From Pseudomonadota bacterium (GTDB lineage Bacteria > Desulfobacterota > Desulfovibrionia > Desulfovibrionales > Desulfovibrionaceae): 64,000 bases of DNA. Made by a program: the position numbers and the translations under genes. The notes under the pieces are model-generated. The model was not told the origin of the DNA, ran no database searches, and worked only from the letters and a program-made list of their open reading frames with translations. Position 1 is the stretch's first letter, and every line of letters begins with the position of its first letter. The DNA lies in NCBI GenBank assembly GCA_023403845.1, contig JAEYDL010000006.1, positions 62,001 through 126,000 of the forward strand, given 5' to 3'. Below, one piece after another: positions 50,186-59,286 of this stretch.

Positions 50186-51976
50186 ATGAACGAGTCATCT
50201 TTCCGGGTCCGCCTGTTCTGCTGCTTTCTTGCCGTAGTAGTGGTAACGCTGGTCCTTCCGGGTCTGTATGTCCGCCATGCGATCAAGGAAGAAGGCATTG
50301 CCGAAACCGTCCGATCCGCAGAACGTGAAGCCGGTCTGGCGGTTTTGCTGCTTGGGGAAGCGGCCGGTCCTGAAGAACTGCCCCGCGTTCTCGACGCCAT
50401 CAAGAAAAAGCTCTCTCTGCGCGTCACCTTCATCGATCAGGCGGGCAAAGTTCTGGCCGAGTCGGACAGGCGGCATGTTGATCCAGCAGACATGGACAAT
50501 CATGCAGATCGGGTAGAAATCATCAATGCCGCCCAAAACGGAGTCGGCATCAGCATTCGTCACAGCAACACGCTGGATACCGACCTCGTCTACGTGGCCG
50601 TCCCCTTCCCCTCTGTTCGCAACATGCCGTCCGGATTCATCCGCGTAGCCGCTCCCCTCGATCGCGTCGAAGCCCGTATCGCCGCCTCCGAAAGGCAATG
50701 GCTCGGCATCATTGGACTGGCGCTGCTCCTCGCACTCGGGATCTCCTACGCGCTCTCCTCCCGTCTGGAACGTTCCCTCAGGGAAATGATCCGGGTTGTG
50801 GAAGGCATCGCTACGGACCCGGACGGACGTATCAGAGGCCGTCGCCGTCTCCATGTCCTTCCCGGCAGGGAATTTCGCCGTCTGGCCCGTGCGGTCAACG
50901 ACATGGCGGACCGCACGGAAGACCACCTGCGAACCATTGCCGAGCACAAGGCTCAGCTCAAAACCATTCTCGACAGCATGGACGAGGGGGTTCTCGTCGT
51001 CGGCGCGCAGGGGCGCATCCGTCTGGTCAACCCTGCACTGACCAGGCTCTTTCCCCTGACCGCACAGGCGGAAGGCAAGCTCCCCGTAGAAGTTGTGCCC
51101 GTGGCGGAAATCCAGCAGGCTCTGGATACGTTGCTCGCCTCTCCCCGCGAGGACAAAACGAAACTGATCGCGCTCGAGGTGGAGCCGCGCCCCGAAACCG
51201 TGCTCAGCGTCCATCTGATACGCCCGCGCGAAGCCGCGCACGACGTGATGGCCGTGGCCGTGTTCCACGACATCAGCGAAATGGCCCGCCTGATGCGCGT
51301 ACGCAAGGAATTCGTGGCCAATGTTTCCCACGAACTGCGCACGCCGCTTACCGCCATCATCGGCTATGCCGAAACACTCAAGGATACGCCCCCGGATGAC
51401 GCCGCCGCCAGCGGTCGATTCGCCGAAATCATTCTGCGCAACGCCAGGCATATGGCGACAATGGTGGAGGATCTGCTCCGGCTTTCCCGCATCGAAAGCG
51501 GCGCGGTCCCCATGGACCCGGTTCCCCTCAAGGCCGAGACAATCCTCGCGGACGTGGCCACGGCCTGCGGTCCTCTGGCCGCAACCCGTGAGCAAAGTCT
51601 GCTGTCGCAGGTGGAAGCCGGTCTGACCATCAAGGCGGACGCGCACTTCATAGCTCAGGTTTTCCGCAATCTTATCGAAAACGCCTGCCGCTACGCGCCA
51701 GAGGGAACCGCCATCGTCATTGCCGGAGAAGCCCGTAAAGACGGTATGGCGGTGTTTACCGTTCATGACGAGGGGCCGGGCATCCCGGCTCCCGAACTGA
51801 CCCGGGTCTTCGAACGGTTCTACCGGGTCGAAAAGCACCGCAGCAGCCCCGCCTCCACCGGGCTGGGGCTAGCCATCTGCAAGCACATTGTTGAACGCCA
51901 CGGCGGCGTCATCTGGGCCGAAGAAGGTCCCGGAGGCCTCTTCCGCTTCACCGTGCCTCTGGCTCAGGAAGCCTAA
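50186..51976 (+). CDS. phoR: PhoR-like sensor histidine kinase
   Basis: A 596-residue membrane kinase. Two membrane helices (residues about 10-30 and 170-190) enclose a periplasmic region. A HAMP-like linker and a PAS domain (LDSMDEGVLVVGAQGRIRLVNPAL) lead to the HisKA domain with His382 in NVSHELRTP, then the N box NLIENACRYAPEG and the G1 and G2 boxes DEGPGIP and STGLGLAICKH. The ATG at 50186 has AAGGAG upstream and follows phoB directly. It phosphorylates PhoB; in known systems activity is restrained by Pst and PhoU when phosphate is plentiful. Confidence 0.95.
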   Translation: MNESSFRVRLFCCFLAVVVVTLVLPGLYVRHAIKEEGIAETVRSAEREAGLAVLLLGEAAGPEELPRVLDAIKKKLSLRVTFIDQAGKVLAESDRRHVDPADMDNHADRVEIINAAQNGVGISIRHSNTLDTDLVYVAVPFPSVRNMPSGFIRVAAPLDRVEARIAASERQWLGIIGLALLLALGISYALSSRLERSLREMIRVVEGIATDPDGRIRGRRRLHVLPGREFRRLARAVNDMADRTEDHLRTIAEHKAQLKTILDSMDEGVLVVGAQGRIRLVNPALTRLFPLTAQAEGKLPVEVVPVAEIQQALDTLLASPREDKTKLIALEVEPRPETVLSVHLIRPREAAHDVMAVAVFHDISEMARLMRVRKEFVANVSHELRTPLTAIIGYAETLKDTPPDDAAASGRFAEIILRNARHMATMVEDLLRLSRIESGAVPMDPVPLKAETILADVATACGPLAATREQSLLSQVEAGLTIKADAHFIAQVFRNLIENACRYAPEGTAIVIAGEARKDGMAVFTVHDEGPGIPAPELTRVFERFYRVEKHRSSPASTGLGLAICKHIVERHGGVIWAEEGPGGLFRFTVPLAQEA

Positions 51977-51993
51977 TCTTCATGGAGAATCCC

Positions 51994-52821
51994 ATGTCTC
52001 AAGCCATACCTTCCGTTCAGACATCTCCCCTCACGGAGAATTCAGACCTCTCCCACGTCGACGGCGTCCCCGTCAAAATGAACGCACGGCACATCAACTT
52101 CTTCTATGGAAGTTCGCAGGCCCTGCACGACATCAGCCTGTCCTTTCCCGAAAAACGCGTCACCGCGCTCATTGGACCTTCAGGCTGCGGCAAAAGCACC
52201 TTTCTGCGCTGCCTCAACCGCATGAACGACCTTATTCCAGGAACCAGAACCGAAGGGCGAATCGACCTTGACGGAGAAAACGTCAATACTCCGGATTGCG
52301 ACATCGTGAATCTTCGCCGCCGGGTCGGCATGGTCTTCCAGAAACCGACCCCGTTTCCTAAAAGTATCTTTGAAAACGTAGCCTACGGCCTGCGCGTCAA
52401 CGGGGAACGCAACGAGTCCTTCATCGCCGACAAGGTAGAGGAAAGCCTGCGCCGTGCAGCCATTTTTGACGAGGTCAAGGATCGCCTGCATACATCCGCG
52501 CTTGGTCTTTCAGGGGGGCAGCAGCAACGCCTGTGCATTGCCCGTGCCCTCGCCGTAGAACCGGAAGTGCTGCTGATGGACGAACCGGCCAGCGCCCTTG
52601 ATCCCATCGCCACCCAGCGCATTGAGGAAGGAATCCACGAACTCAAGTCACAGCTCAGTATCGTCATCGTAACCCACAACATGCAGCAGGCCGCCCGCGT
52701 GTCCGACCGCACGGCGTTTTTCTATATGGGCAGGCTCATTGAATACGATGATACGGAAAAGATCTTTACCCGTCCCTCCCTCAAGCAGACGGAAGATTAC
52801 ATCACGGGTCGCTTCGGCTAG
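51994..52821 (+). CDS. pstB: Phosphate ABC transporter ATPase PstB
   Basis: The ATPase of the Pst system. It has Walker A GPSGCGKST, the family's TPFPKSIFENVAYG loop, signature LSGGQQQR and Walker B VLLMDEPASALDP. About 25 residues precede the usual start of the family, a Ser/Thr-rich extension. The ATG at 51994 has GGAG seven bases upstream; an ATG at 51982 is an alternative. It is placed between phoR and phoU on the plus strand, split from pstSCA on the other strand, yet the proteins form one complex. Confidence 0.96.
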   Translation: MSQAIPSVQTSPLTENSDLSHVDGVPVKMNARHINFFYGSSQALHDISLSFPEKRVTALIGPSGCGKSTFLRCLNRMNDLIPGTRTEGRIDLDGENVNTPDCDIVNLRRRVGMVFQKPTPFPKSIFENVAYGLRVNGERNESFIADKVEESLRRAAIFDEVKDRLHTSALGLSGGQQQRLCIARALAVEPEVLLMDEPASALDPIATQRIEEGIHELKSQLSIVIVTHNMQQAARVSDRTAFFYMGRLIEYDDTEKIFTRPSLKQTEDYITGRFG

Positions 52822-52967
52822 GCCCTGTCCTCATGCCGCCCAGCCGGGGAGCCTCCTTCCCGCAGCCGAAGTTCCACCGGCGCGGCGGCAAAACGCAGAC
52901 TTGAGGACGCCAGAGAACTTTTTCGGCGGAACGACCCGAAAACGGCAGGTTTGACAAGGAGACACCC

Positions 52968-53636
52968 ATGCCTCAACAGGAATACTATATTCATCAGCTT
53001 ATCGACAATCTGCGGACCAAGCTCCTGACCATGGGGGCGAAGGCCCAGCAGGCGCTGGACGACGCCTGTCAGTCAGTACTCACTCGAGATCTCGCGCGTG
53101 CAAGTTCCGTAATGGACGGCGACGTGGATATTGACAACCTCGAGAACGAAATCGACGCAGCCTCGCTGAACATTCTGGCCCGCACCCAGCCGGTGGCCAA
53201 GGACCTGCGTTTCATCATGACGGCCGTGCGCATGGTCGTGGACCTCGAACGCATCGGGGACGAATCCGTTATCGTGGCCGAACGCGTCATCCTGTCGGAA
53301 AATCCGGTAGCAAACGACATTCGGAACGACCTGTCTCAGCTCATGGACCGGTCCCGCCTGATGCTGCGTAACGCGCTGACCGCCTTTCGGGACGGAAATA
53401 CGCATCTGGCTCTTTCCGTCAGCCATTACGATGATGAAACGGCCCAGCTCATGGTTTCCATCTATAACCGGCTTATGGAAGACGTCCGCGCCCAGAAAAT
53501 CGATCCATGGGACTCCATGCACATCATTCTCATCACCCGCGCTCTCGATCGCATCTGCCGCCGTGCGGAAAACATCGCCGAGCATACCTATTTCATGCTC
53601 GAGGGCATCAGCCTCAAGCACAATCACGCGCACTGA
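52968..53636 (+). CDS. phoU: Phosphate signalling protein PhoU
   Basis: Links Pst to PhoR and dampens the phosphate response. The 222-residue all-helical protein has two PhoU repeats; the conserved metal-site motifs are DIDNLENEIDAASLNILARTQPVAKDLRFIMTAV at residues about 45-80 and RICRRAENIAEHTYFM near the C-terminus. The ATG at 52968 follows AAGGAGA. It closes the plus-strand group phoB-phoR-pstB-phoU. Confidence 0.96.
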   Translation: MPQQEYYIHQLIDNLRTKLLTMGAKAQQALDDACQSVLTRDLARASSVMDGDVDIDNLENEIDAASLNILARTQPVAKDLRFIMTAVRMVVDLERIGDESVIVAERVILSENPVANDIRNDLSQLMDRSRLMLRNALTAFRDGNTHLALSVSHYDDETAQLMVSIYNRLMEDVRAQKIDPWDSMHIILITRALDRICRRAENIAEHTYFMLEGISLKHNHAH

Positions 53637-53763
53637 TCGCTCTCCATCCCCCTGCCCTGAGGCCGCCGATGCACCTGACGGCCTCAGGACGCCATCGCTT
53701 TCCCGTTCCAAACAGACGCAGTGAATGATCTGTTTCGCCCACACATCTTCGGGACAATCAAAG

Positions 53764-53802
53764 AGGGCTTTCCACTGTCGCGACGGACAGCGGAAAGCCC
53801 TT
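53764..53802. terminator. Long hairpin terminator between phoU and rubrerythrin
   Basis: AGGGCTTTCC pairs with GGAAAGCCCTT and an inner CTGTC with GACAG. It lies between convergent genes and has a short T-run after it on the minus strand (CTCTTTG). Confidence 0.8.
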
Positions 53803-53836
53803 CTGACGATGCCTCGAGAGGCGCGGATAAAAATGC

Positions 53837-54331
53837 CTAGTCAGCCTTCACGAAGGAAGAACCGGCAACCCCGCACACGGGACACTTCCCTTCGTACGGG
53901 CCTTCATGCGTGTAGCCGCAGACAGGGCAGATGTAGTAATCGACTTCAGGCATGGCAGCGGGATTTTCCAGAGCCTTGGTGTACAGGTTGGCATGCACTT
54001 CCTCAACCTTGTTCACCATCTCGAAGTACTTGGCGATGGCGGTGCGGCCTTCGGCCTTCGCGTCTTCGATCATTTCGGGGTACATCTTGGTGAATTCGTA
54101 GGTTTCGCCTTCGATGGCGGCCTTGAGGTTGGCGGCAGTGTCGCCGATCTTGCCGGCATTGCGCAGATGGGCATGGGCATGAATGGTTTCAGCGGCGGCA
54201 GCGGCGCGGAACAGCTTGGCGGCCTGATGCAGGCCTTCCTTGTCGGCCTGAGCGGCAAAAGCGAGATACTTGCGGTTGGCCTGGGATTCTCCGGCGAAGG
54301 CATCCATCAGATTCTTGTCAGTGTTGCTCAT
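53837..54331 (-). CDS. rbr: Rubrerythrin
   Basis: Cytoplasmic NADH-dependent peroxidase typical of anaerobes. The 164-residue protein has a diiron four-helix bundle (AGESQANRKYLAFA, AAETIHAHAHLRN, IEGETYEFTKMYPEMIEDA, NKVEEVHANLY) and a C-terminal rubredoxin-like iron centre, CPVCGY and CPVCG. The ATG at 54331 follows AAAGGA. It is transcribed alone and probably protects against hydrogen peroxide during air exposure. Confidence 0.96.
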   Translation of the reverse strand: MSNTDKNLMDAFAGESQANRKYLAFAAQADKEGLHQAAKLFRAAAAAETIHAHAHLRNAGKIGDTAANLKAAIEGETYEFTKMYPEMIEDAKAEGRTAIAKYFEMVNKVEEVHANLYTKALENPAAMPEVDYYICPVCGYTHEGPYEGKCPVCGVAGSSFVKAD

Positions 54332-54620
54332 TGTCCTTTCCTTATTGCTTGTGCAGTAGAAGTTATGCTCTGAACTAATCAGTAACATTTCCTATTTAAA
54401 CAAAAGTTCTCTTCCTGTAAAGAGAATTCTGTACCTGCGGCGAAACTTTTTGTCCGGTCCTCGATCTTCTTCCCCAGGCTGTTCCGGGATCGACCGGATC
54501 TTCGCCCTGCGGCTCACGTATAACGAAACAGAGGACACGCGCCGGACTCTCTGGCCCTGCCCTCCCATGCTTCATGGACACTTGACCCGGTCGGCGGCTG
54601 AACGCTACACCAGAACGGCC

Positions 54621-55247
54621 ATGTCATCAGCCTACCCGATTCCAGATCTTGCACCCGACGCGATCCACCGCAGCGAAGAACTCATCCGCCGCAGCCGGTT
54701 CATCGTTTCCTTGGCACATACCCCCACTCAGGATGCGGCAAAGGCCTTCATCGACCGTATCCGCAGGGAATTCCCGGATGCCACCCATAATTGCTGGGCC
54801 TATGCGGCAGGAGCTCCCGGCCAGACCAGCCAGGTAGGTTACAGCGATGACGGAGAGCCGCACGGAACTGCGGGCCGCCCCATGCTCACCATGCTGTTGC
54901 ATGGAGGCGTCGGCGAAGTCTCTGCTGTGGTCACCCGCTATTTCGGGGGCATCAAACTAGGAACCGGTGGTCTGGTGCGCGCCTATCAGGGTATGGTAAA
55001 GCTGGGGCTGGAAACGCTGCCGACCCGGGAGCACATGATCCCGGCCCGGCTGGAAGTCGTGCTCGACTACCCGCACATCACGCTTTTTCGGCGCATGCTT
55101 CCGGACTACCGGGCCAGCGTGGACATGGAGGAGTTCGGAGTGGACGCCACCTATCAGCTCCTTCTGCCCGATCAGAACATCGAAGCGCTGGAAAAGGCTT
55201 TGATCGAGCTGACGGACGGAGCCGTCCTTGTGACCCGGATCGAATAG
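54621..55247 (+). CDS. YigZ/IMPACT-family protein (UPF0029)
   Basis: A 208-residue protein of the YigZ family, whose N-terminal IMPACT domain spans about residues 15-130 (ATHNCWAYAAG, GYSDDGEPHGTAGRPML, VVTRYFGGIKLGTGGLVRAYQG) and whose C-terminal EF-G-like domain spans the rest (LDYPHITLFRRML). Family members are linked to translation control in eukaryotes; the bacterial role is unclear. The ATG at 54621 has a weak site; the frame is open further upstream without similarity. A strong terminator follows. Confidence 0.9.
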   Translation: MSSAYPIPDLAPDAIHRSEELIRRSRFIVSLAHTPTQDAAKAFIDRIRREFPDATHNCWAYAAGAPGQTSQVGYSDDGEPHGTAGRPMLTMLLHGGVGEVSAVVTRYFGGIKLGTGGLVRAYQGMVKLGLETLPTREHMIPARLEVVLDYPHITLFRRMLPDYRASVDMEEFGVDATYQLLLPDQNIEALEKALIELTDGAVLVTRIE

Positions 55248-55274
55248 AAAGGGAGCGGCAACCGCTCCCTTTTT
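55248..55274. terminator. Terminator between yigZ and threonine aldolase
   Basis: Arms AAAGGGAGCGG and CCGCTCCCTTT with a 3-base loop, with T-runs on both strands. It lies between convergent genes and should serve both. Confidence 0.9.
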
Positions 55275-55300
55275 CCAGACAGCGATCCTTTCCGTCCGGT

Positions 55301-56323
55301 TCAGGCCAGCTCTCCCACTGCTGCCGCCAAAGCCCGCACGTCATCTTCCCGCGTATTGAAGCTGAACATCCAGCGCACCGTATGCGCGGAAGCGTCCACT
55401 TCGTAAAAGGCATATCGCTCCTGCAACGCCGCAATATCCGCAGGACGCAGGTTGGCGAATACGCCGTTGGCCTCCACAGGATGCGCCAGAGAGACATGCG
55501 GCATGTCCGCGATCAGCTCGGCCATCAGACGGGCCATCGCATTGGCATGGCGGGCATTTTCGAGCCACAGTCCATCATGGAAATACTCGATGTACTGGGC
55601 CGCAAGAAAACGCATCTTGGAGTGCAATTGCAGGCACTGCTTGCGCATCGTTCCGAAGTCACGAGCGAAATCAGGATTGAAGAAGAGAACGGCTTCACCC
55701 ATCATCATGCCGTTCTTCGTTCCTCCGAAAGACATGACATCCACGCCGAGATCCCGCGTCAGCGCCCGAACATCGCCCCCCAGAGCGGCAACCGCATTGG
55801 CTATCCGCGCTCCGTCCATGTGCACGAACATGCCGTTCCGATGCGCCGTATCGCACAGGGTCCGGATTTCCTCCGGCGTATACAGGGTTCCCACTTCCGT
55901 GGACTGGGTCAGCGCCACGACGCGGGGCTGATTATGATGCGGATCACCCAGAACGCCAAGGCAGGACTCCACAGCTTCGGGAGTGATCTTCCCGTGCATG
56001 GATGGAACGCCGAGCATCTTGCAGCCGACCACAGCCTCCACGGCGCCGCTTTCGGTCGTCAGCGTATGCGCGATATCGCTGCAGACAATGGCGTGCCATG
56101 GGCGAACCATGCTGTTGAAGGCCAATGTATTCGCTCCCGTTCCCAGAGGAACCAGAAAAACCTCGATATCCTCTCCAAACAGGGAACGAAAGCAGGCTTC
56201 CGCCTCCGCCGTCCAGGGATCATCGCCATAGGGCAAGGCCGCTCCCTCATTGGCCCGCTCCAGTGCCGCGATGATCCGGGGATGGATGCCGCTCGTATTG
56301 TCGCTCGCAAACATGCACTGCAT
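55301..56323 (-). CDS. Low-specificity L-threonine aldolase
   Basis: PLP enzyme of the beta-eliminating lyase group that splits threonine or allo-threonine into glycine and acetaldehyde. The 340 residues start MFASDNTSGIHPRII and have GTGANTLAFNSM, HMDGARIANA and the PLP lysine in SFGGTKNGMMMGEAV. The ATG at 56323 follows AAGGAGA. It is transcribed alone. Its glycine product would feed the glycine cleavage system encoded at 28941-33486, though the loci are far apart. Confidence 0.93.
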   Translation of the reverse strand: MQCMFASDNTSGIHPRIIAALERANEGAALPYGDDPWTAEAEACFRSLFGEDIEVFLVPLGTGANTLAFNSMVRPWHAIVCSDIAHTLTTESGAVEAVVGCKMLGVPSMHGKITPEAVESCLGVLGDPHHNQPRVVALTQSTEVGTLYTPEEIRTLCDTAHRNGMFVHMDGARIANAVAALGGDVRALTRDLGVDVMSFGGTKNGMMMGEAVLFFNPDFARDFGTMRKQCLQLHSKMRFLAAQYIEYFHDGLWLENARHANAMARLMAELIADMPHVSLAHPVEANGVFANLRPADIAALQERYAFYEVDASAHTVRWMFSFNTREDDVRALAAAVGELA

Positions 56324-56443
56324 TTGTCTCTCCTTATGCTGCCCTGTCTTCTGCAGGGCCGATACGTCGCTCCAGCTCCAGTATCATTCGTGTTCCTAAA
56401 CAGCTATGCAACATCCACCTGCGGGAAAGCAGAAAGCATGATC

Positions 56444-57574
56444 TCATGAACATGCCGTTCTCTGCAACACACACTCATAAACGGTCAGCGTCTGTTCCAG
56501 AAAATGCTCATCGCTCAAGTCTGCAATGCGTTCCGTGCATATCCCGGCCAGCCGGTCCCGCCACGCCACATCCTCAACGCCCCGACGAATCAGGCCGTCC
56601 AGACCGGCGGCGTCGCCGGGAGATACCAGAGCCGCCGACGGCAGCAGATCGGGCATCACCCCGACGGACGTGGAAAGCAATGGACGCCCGCAGGCCATGA
56701 TCTCCAGCGCGGCACGAGCTATGGTTTCCGACCACAGGGACGCTACAATACCAATATCCAGCGCGGAAAGGCAGGCGGGCACGTCATCCACGCGTCCGCT
56801 GATGACCACATGGCGTTCCATCCCCGTTTCCCTGATCCAGCCCTCGACCTCTTCTTGCGAAGTGGCGGACGAAAAACCAAGCAGCAGCAGCCGGATCTGC
56901 GTCTTTCCCTGCCTGACCAGCCGGGCAACGGACTCGATCAATTCCTTCTGCCCCTTGACCCGGTCAAAGCGCCCCAGCAGTCCGAGAACGCAATCCGCAT
57001 CCGTAAAACCGTATCGGGCCCGCACCGCGGCGCGTCCGGCAGCGTCGAACCGGAATCGTTTCGTGTCCACACCACCGAGAATCGTGTACAGCCTCTCCCG
57101 AGGCACCCGCATATGTTCCGCGAAATACCGGGTCATGACCGTATTGGTGGCGATTACGGCATCAGCCGCCCGCGTATGCAGCATTCTGTTCGGCCAGTTG
57201 CCGCGCGGCAGACGCTGATCTCCCCGCGTGCGTACCAGACCGTACCCACCCCCGGCCTTGAGCAGCCCCCAGAACACAAAGGACTCCCCACGATGACAGT
57301 TGACGATATGCGGTCTGAAATCTCGGACAAATCGTCTCATAGATGTCAGAACAGATGGAAATTCCAGTGGATTTTTGGCATTCAGAGGTATTGCGACAGG
57401 ATCGAGTCCCATAGAGCAGGCCTTGTCGAAGGCCTCCGTGCCGGCAAGGGCGATCACCCTGCTCTCGTTACCGGCCGCCTTGAGCAACCTGGCCAGTTCA
57501 AGACCGTACCAGACCGTAGCGTTGAACCAGCGGACATTAACGACCTGAACGGTACGAAGCGGAAATGGCAGCAT
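56444..57574 (-). CDS. GT4-family glycosyltransferase
   Basis: A 376-residue glycosyltransferase of the GT-B fold, probably acting on lipopolysaccharide or another surface glycan. The N-terminal domain reads VVNVRWFNATVWYGLELARLL, with NCHRGESFVFWGLLKA later. The C-terminal donor-binding domain has LLGRFDRVKGQKELIESVARL, the E-rich loop SLWSETIARAALEIMACGRPLL and a CSTSVGVMPDLL-like part. The ATG at 57574 has only GGA upstream. It is transcribed alone, so the acceptor cannot be told from neighbours. Confidence 0.88.
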   Translation of the reverse strand: MLPFPLRTVQVVNVRWFNATVWYGLELARLLKAAGNESRVIALAGTEAFDKACSMGLDPVAIPLNAKNPLEFPSVLTSMRRFVRDFRPHIVNCHRGESFVFWGLLKAGGGYGLVRTRGDQRLPRGNWPNRMLHTRAADAVIATNTVMTRYFAEHMRVPRERLYTILGGVDTKRFRFDAAGRAAVRARYGFTDADCVLGLLGRFDRVKGQKELIESVARLVRQGKTQIRLLLLGFSSATSQEEVEGWIRETGMERHVVISGRVDDVPACLSALDIGIVASLWSETIARAALEIMACGRPLLSTSVGVMPDLLPSAALVSPGDAAGLDGLIRRGVEDVAWRDRLAGICTERIADLSDEHFLEQTLTVYECVLQRTACS

Positions 57575-57866
57575 ACAGTGTCCGAAAAAATATGTAGAGA
57601 AAGATAAAGGCGATCTTCAGCCGCCGAAAGGAAGGAACCTGTTCTTCTGAAGATGCAGAGACCGACTTCTTCTGATTCATCGCCTCTGTTCGGGGCGAAC
57701 AAGGCATACCAGTCTAGCATAGAAGCCGCCCCGGACAAGAGAGCCGAAGAGAAGCGCCTGCCCGGCGCCATGAGAGACTGTTCCATCCCGTAAGAGGGAG
57801 CCGCCGGGATGACGCCGCATGGACAAAAGACTCCTTCCCCGCAGTCGTCTGTTATCCGTACGGCGT
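57575..57866. other. Intergenic region without a supported gene
   Basis: About 290 bases between the glycosyltransferase and MocR genes, both on the minus strand. The frames open here have no protein similarity that I recognise. No clear terminator or promoter was found. Confidence 0.35.
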
Positions 57867-59273
57867 TCAATGGTTCTGTCCATGCAGCAGGCCGGCAAGA
57901 ACGCCAAGAGCCTCGGCAAGATCTTCTCTCCGGGACGATCCGCCAAGCGCCAGACGTACGCCCTCTTCGGGAGCGTCATGACTGAGCGAAAAATGTGAGC
58001 TGTCCGCCACCACGATGCCGCGTCTGCGGGCGACTTCGGCAAAGGCGGCCGCCGTCCACGGCTCGGGCAGTTTCAGCCAGCAGAAGAAGCCCGTCGTTCT
58101 GGTTTCCAGCCGGAAGCCGTCCAGCAGACTCCGCGCCAGCGCATTGCGGGCGGCAGCCTCCTCCCGCTTGGCGGAAAGAACTCGGTCCGCAGTGCCGCTG
58201 CGGATCCACATGCCTGCCAGTTCGGCCATCAGAGGAGGAGCCATGGAAATGGTATAGGAAATCGTCCGCTCCAGCTCGGCATGGAAGCACTCCGGCGCGC
58301 AAAGATAGGCTATTCGCAATCCGCCGCTCAGGGCTTCACTTGTAGAGGCGATAAAGCAACAGCGCTCAGGGGCCATTCCGGCAAGGGGCGGCAGCCCATG
58401 TTCCAGCGACAGGGCGTATACGTCGTCCTCAATAATCATGATGTCGTAGCGGCGGCAGATTTCCACCAGTTTGCGCCTCCGATATTCCGGAATCTGCGCC
58501 AGCGTGGGGTTCTGACAGGTCGGCATCAGATACAGTCCTTTCACCGCTCCTACCCGACAGGCCGCCTCCAGCGCATCGGGAAGCATGCCGCTCTGATCCA
58601 TGCGGATCGGGGTGAGATTCAGACGCAGACGGCGAGCCAGCTGCTTGAGCAGAGGATATGTCAGCTGTTCTGCGGCGATACGGTCCCCGGGATTGAAGAG
58701 CGAAGCCAGAACCGTCAGCAGAGCGTGCTGCGCTCCCGCGCAGACCAGAACATCGTCAGGCGCTACCGCCAGCCCATAACGCCCGGCCCACAGCGCGCCT
58801 GCCTCACGATGTCGCAGCAGACCGCGAGGCTGCTGATAGTTGGCAAGTTCGCTCAGGTCGGCATATCCGGCCAGCTCGCGCACGGCATCGTTCAGGTTCG
58901 GATTAAGGTACTCGAACGGGGAAATGAACCCCAGATCATGGAGCCTCCCCGCTTCTCCATACATGTCCACGTCATGACGGGGAACGGCCACGAAGGTTCC
59001 CCGGCCCGTCACGCCGACGATATGCCCGCGTTGCGTCGCCTCGGCATACCCCCGGCTTACGGTTCCCACGGTGACACCGAGAGCCTCGGCCAGCTCCCTA
59101 TGCGTGGGCAGCGATTCGCCCGGGGCAAGACTCCCTTGCTCGATGCCGTCGGCCACGGCATCGGCAAGGCGCAGGTATTTCGCCTTGCCGGAGTGTCCGT
59201 CGCCCTGAACCGCATAGAGCCGCAGCAGTTTTCCGGTCGGCGTCATACGGGTCGTCAACAGGTCTTCTCCCAT
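57867..59273 (-). CDS. MocR-type regulator with the PLP lysine replaced by glutamate
   Basis: A 468-residue fusion of a GntR winged helix (residues about 30-95; LPTHRELAEALGVTVGTVSRGYAE) and an aminotransferase-like domain. PLP-site features such as PTCQNPT (Asn255) and IIEDDVYA (Asp284) are kept, but the Schiff-base position, normally STSK or SFSK, reads STSEALSGGLRIAYL with Glu313 (codon GAA at 58335-58337). It therefore cannot bind PLP covalently as PdxR or GabR do. It may bind PLP or another ligand without a Schiff base, or be inactive. The ATG at 59273 has an AAGGGG site upstream. Target genes unknown; the PHP gene follows on the same strand. Confidence 0.92.
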   Translation of the reverse strand: MGEDLLTTRMTPTGKLLRLYAVQGDGHSGKAKYLRLADAVADGIEQGSLAPGESLPTHRELAEALGVTVGTVSRGYAEATQRGHIVGVTGRGTFVAVPRHDVDMYGEAGRLHDLGFISPFEYLNPNLNDAVRELAGYADLSELANYQQPRGLLRHREAGALWAGRYGLAVAPDDVLVCAGAQHALLTVLASLFNPGDRIAAEQLTYPLLKQLARRLRLNLTPIRMDQSGMLPDALEAACRVGAVKGLYLMPTCQNPTLAQIPEYRRRKLVEICRRYDIMIIEDDVYALSLEHGLPPLAGMAPERCCFIASTSEALSGGLRIAYLCAPECFHAELERTISYTISMAPPLMAELAGMWIRSGTADRVLSAKREEAAARNALARSLLDGFRLETRTTGFFCWLKLPEPWTAAAFAEVARRRGIVVADSSHFSLSHDAPEEGVRLALGGSSRREDLAEALGVLAGLLHGQNH

Positions 59274-59286
59274 CGCCCCCCCTTGT

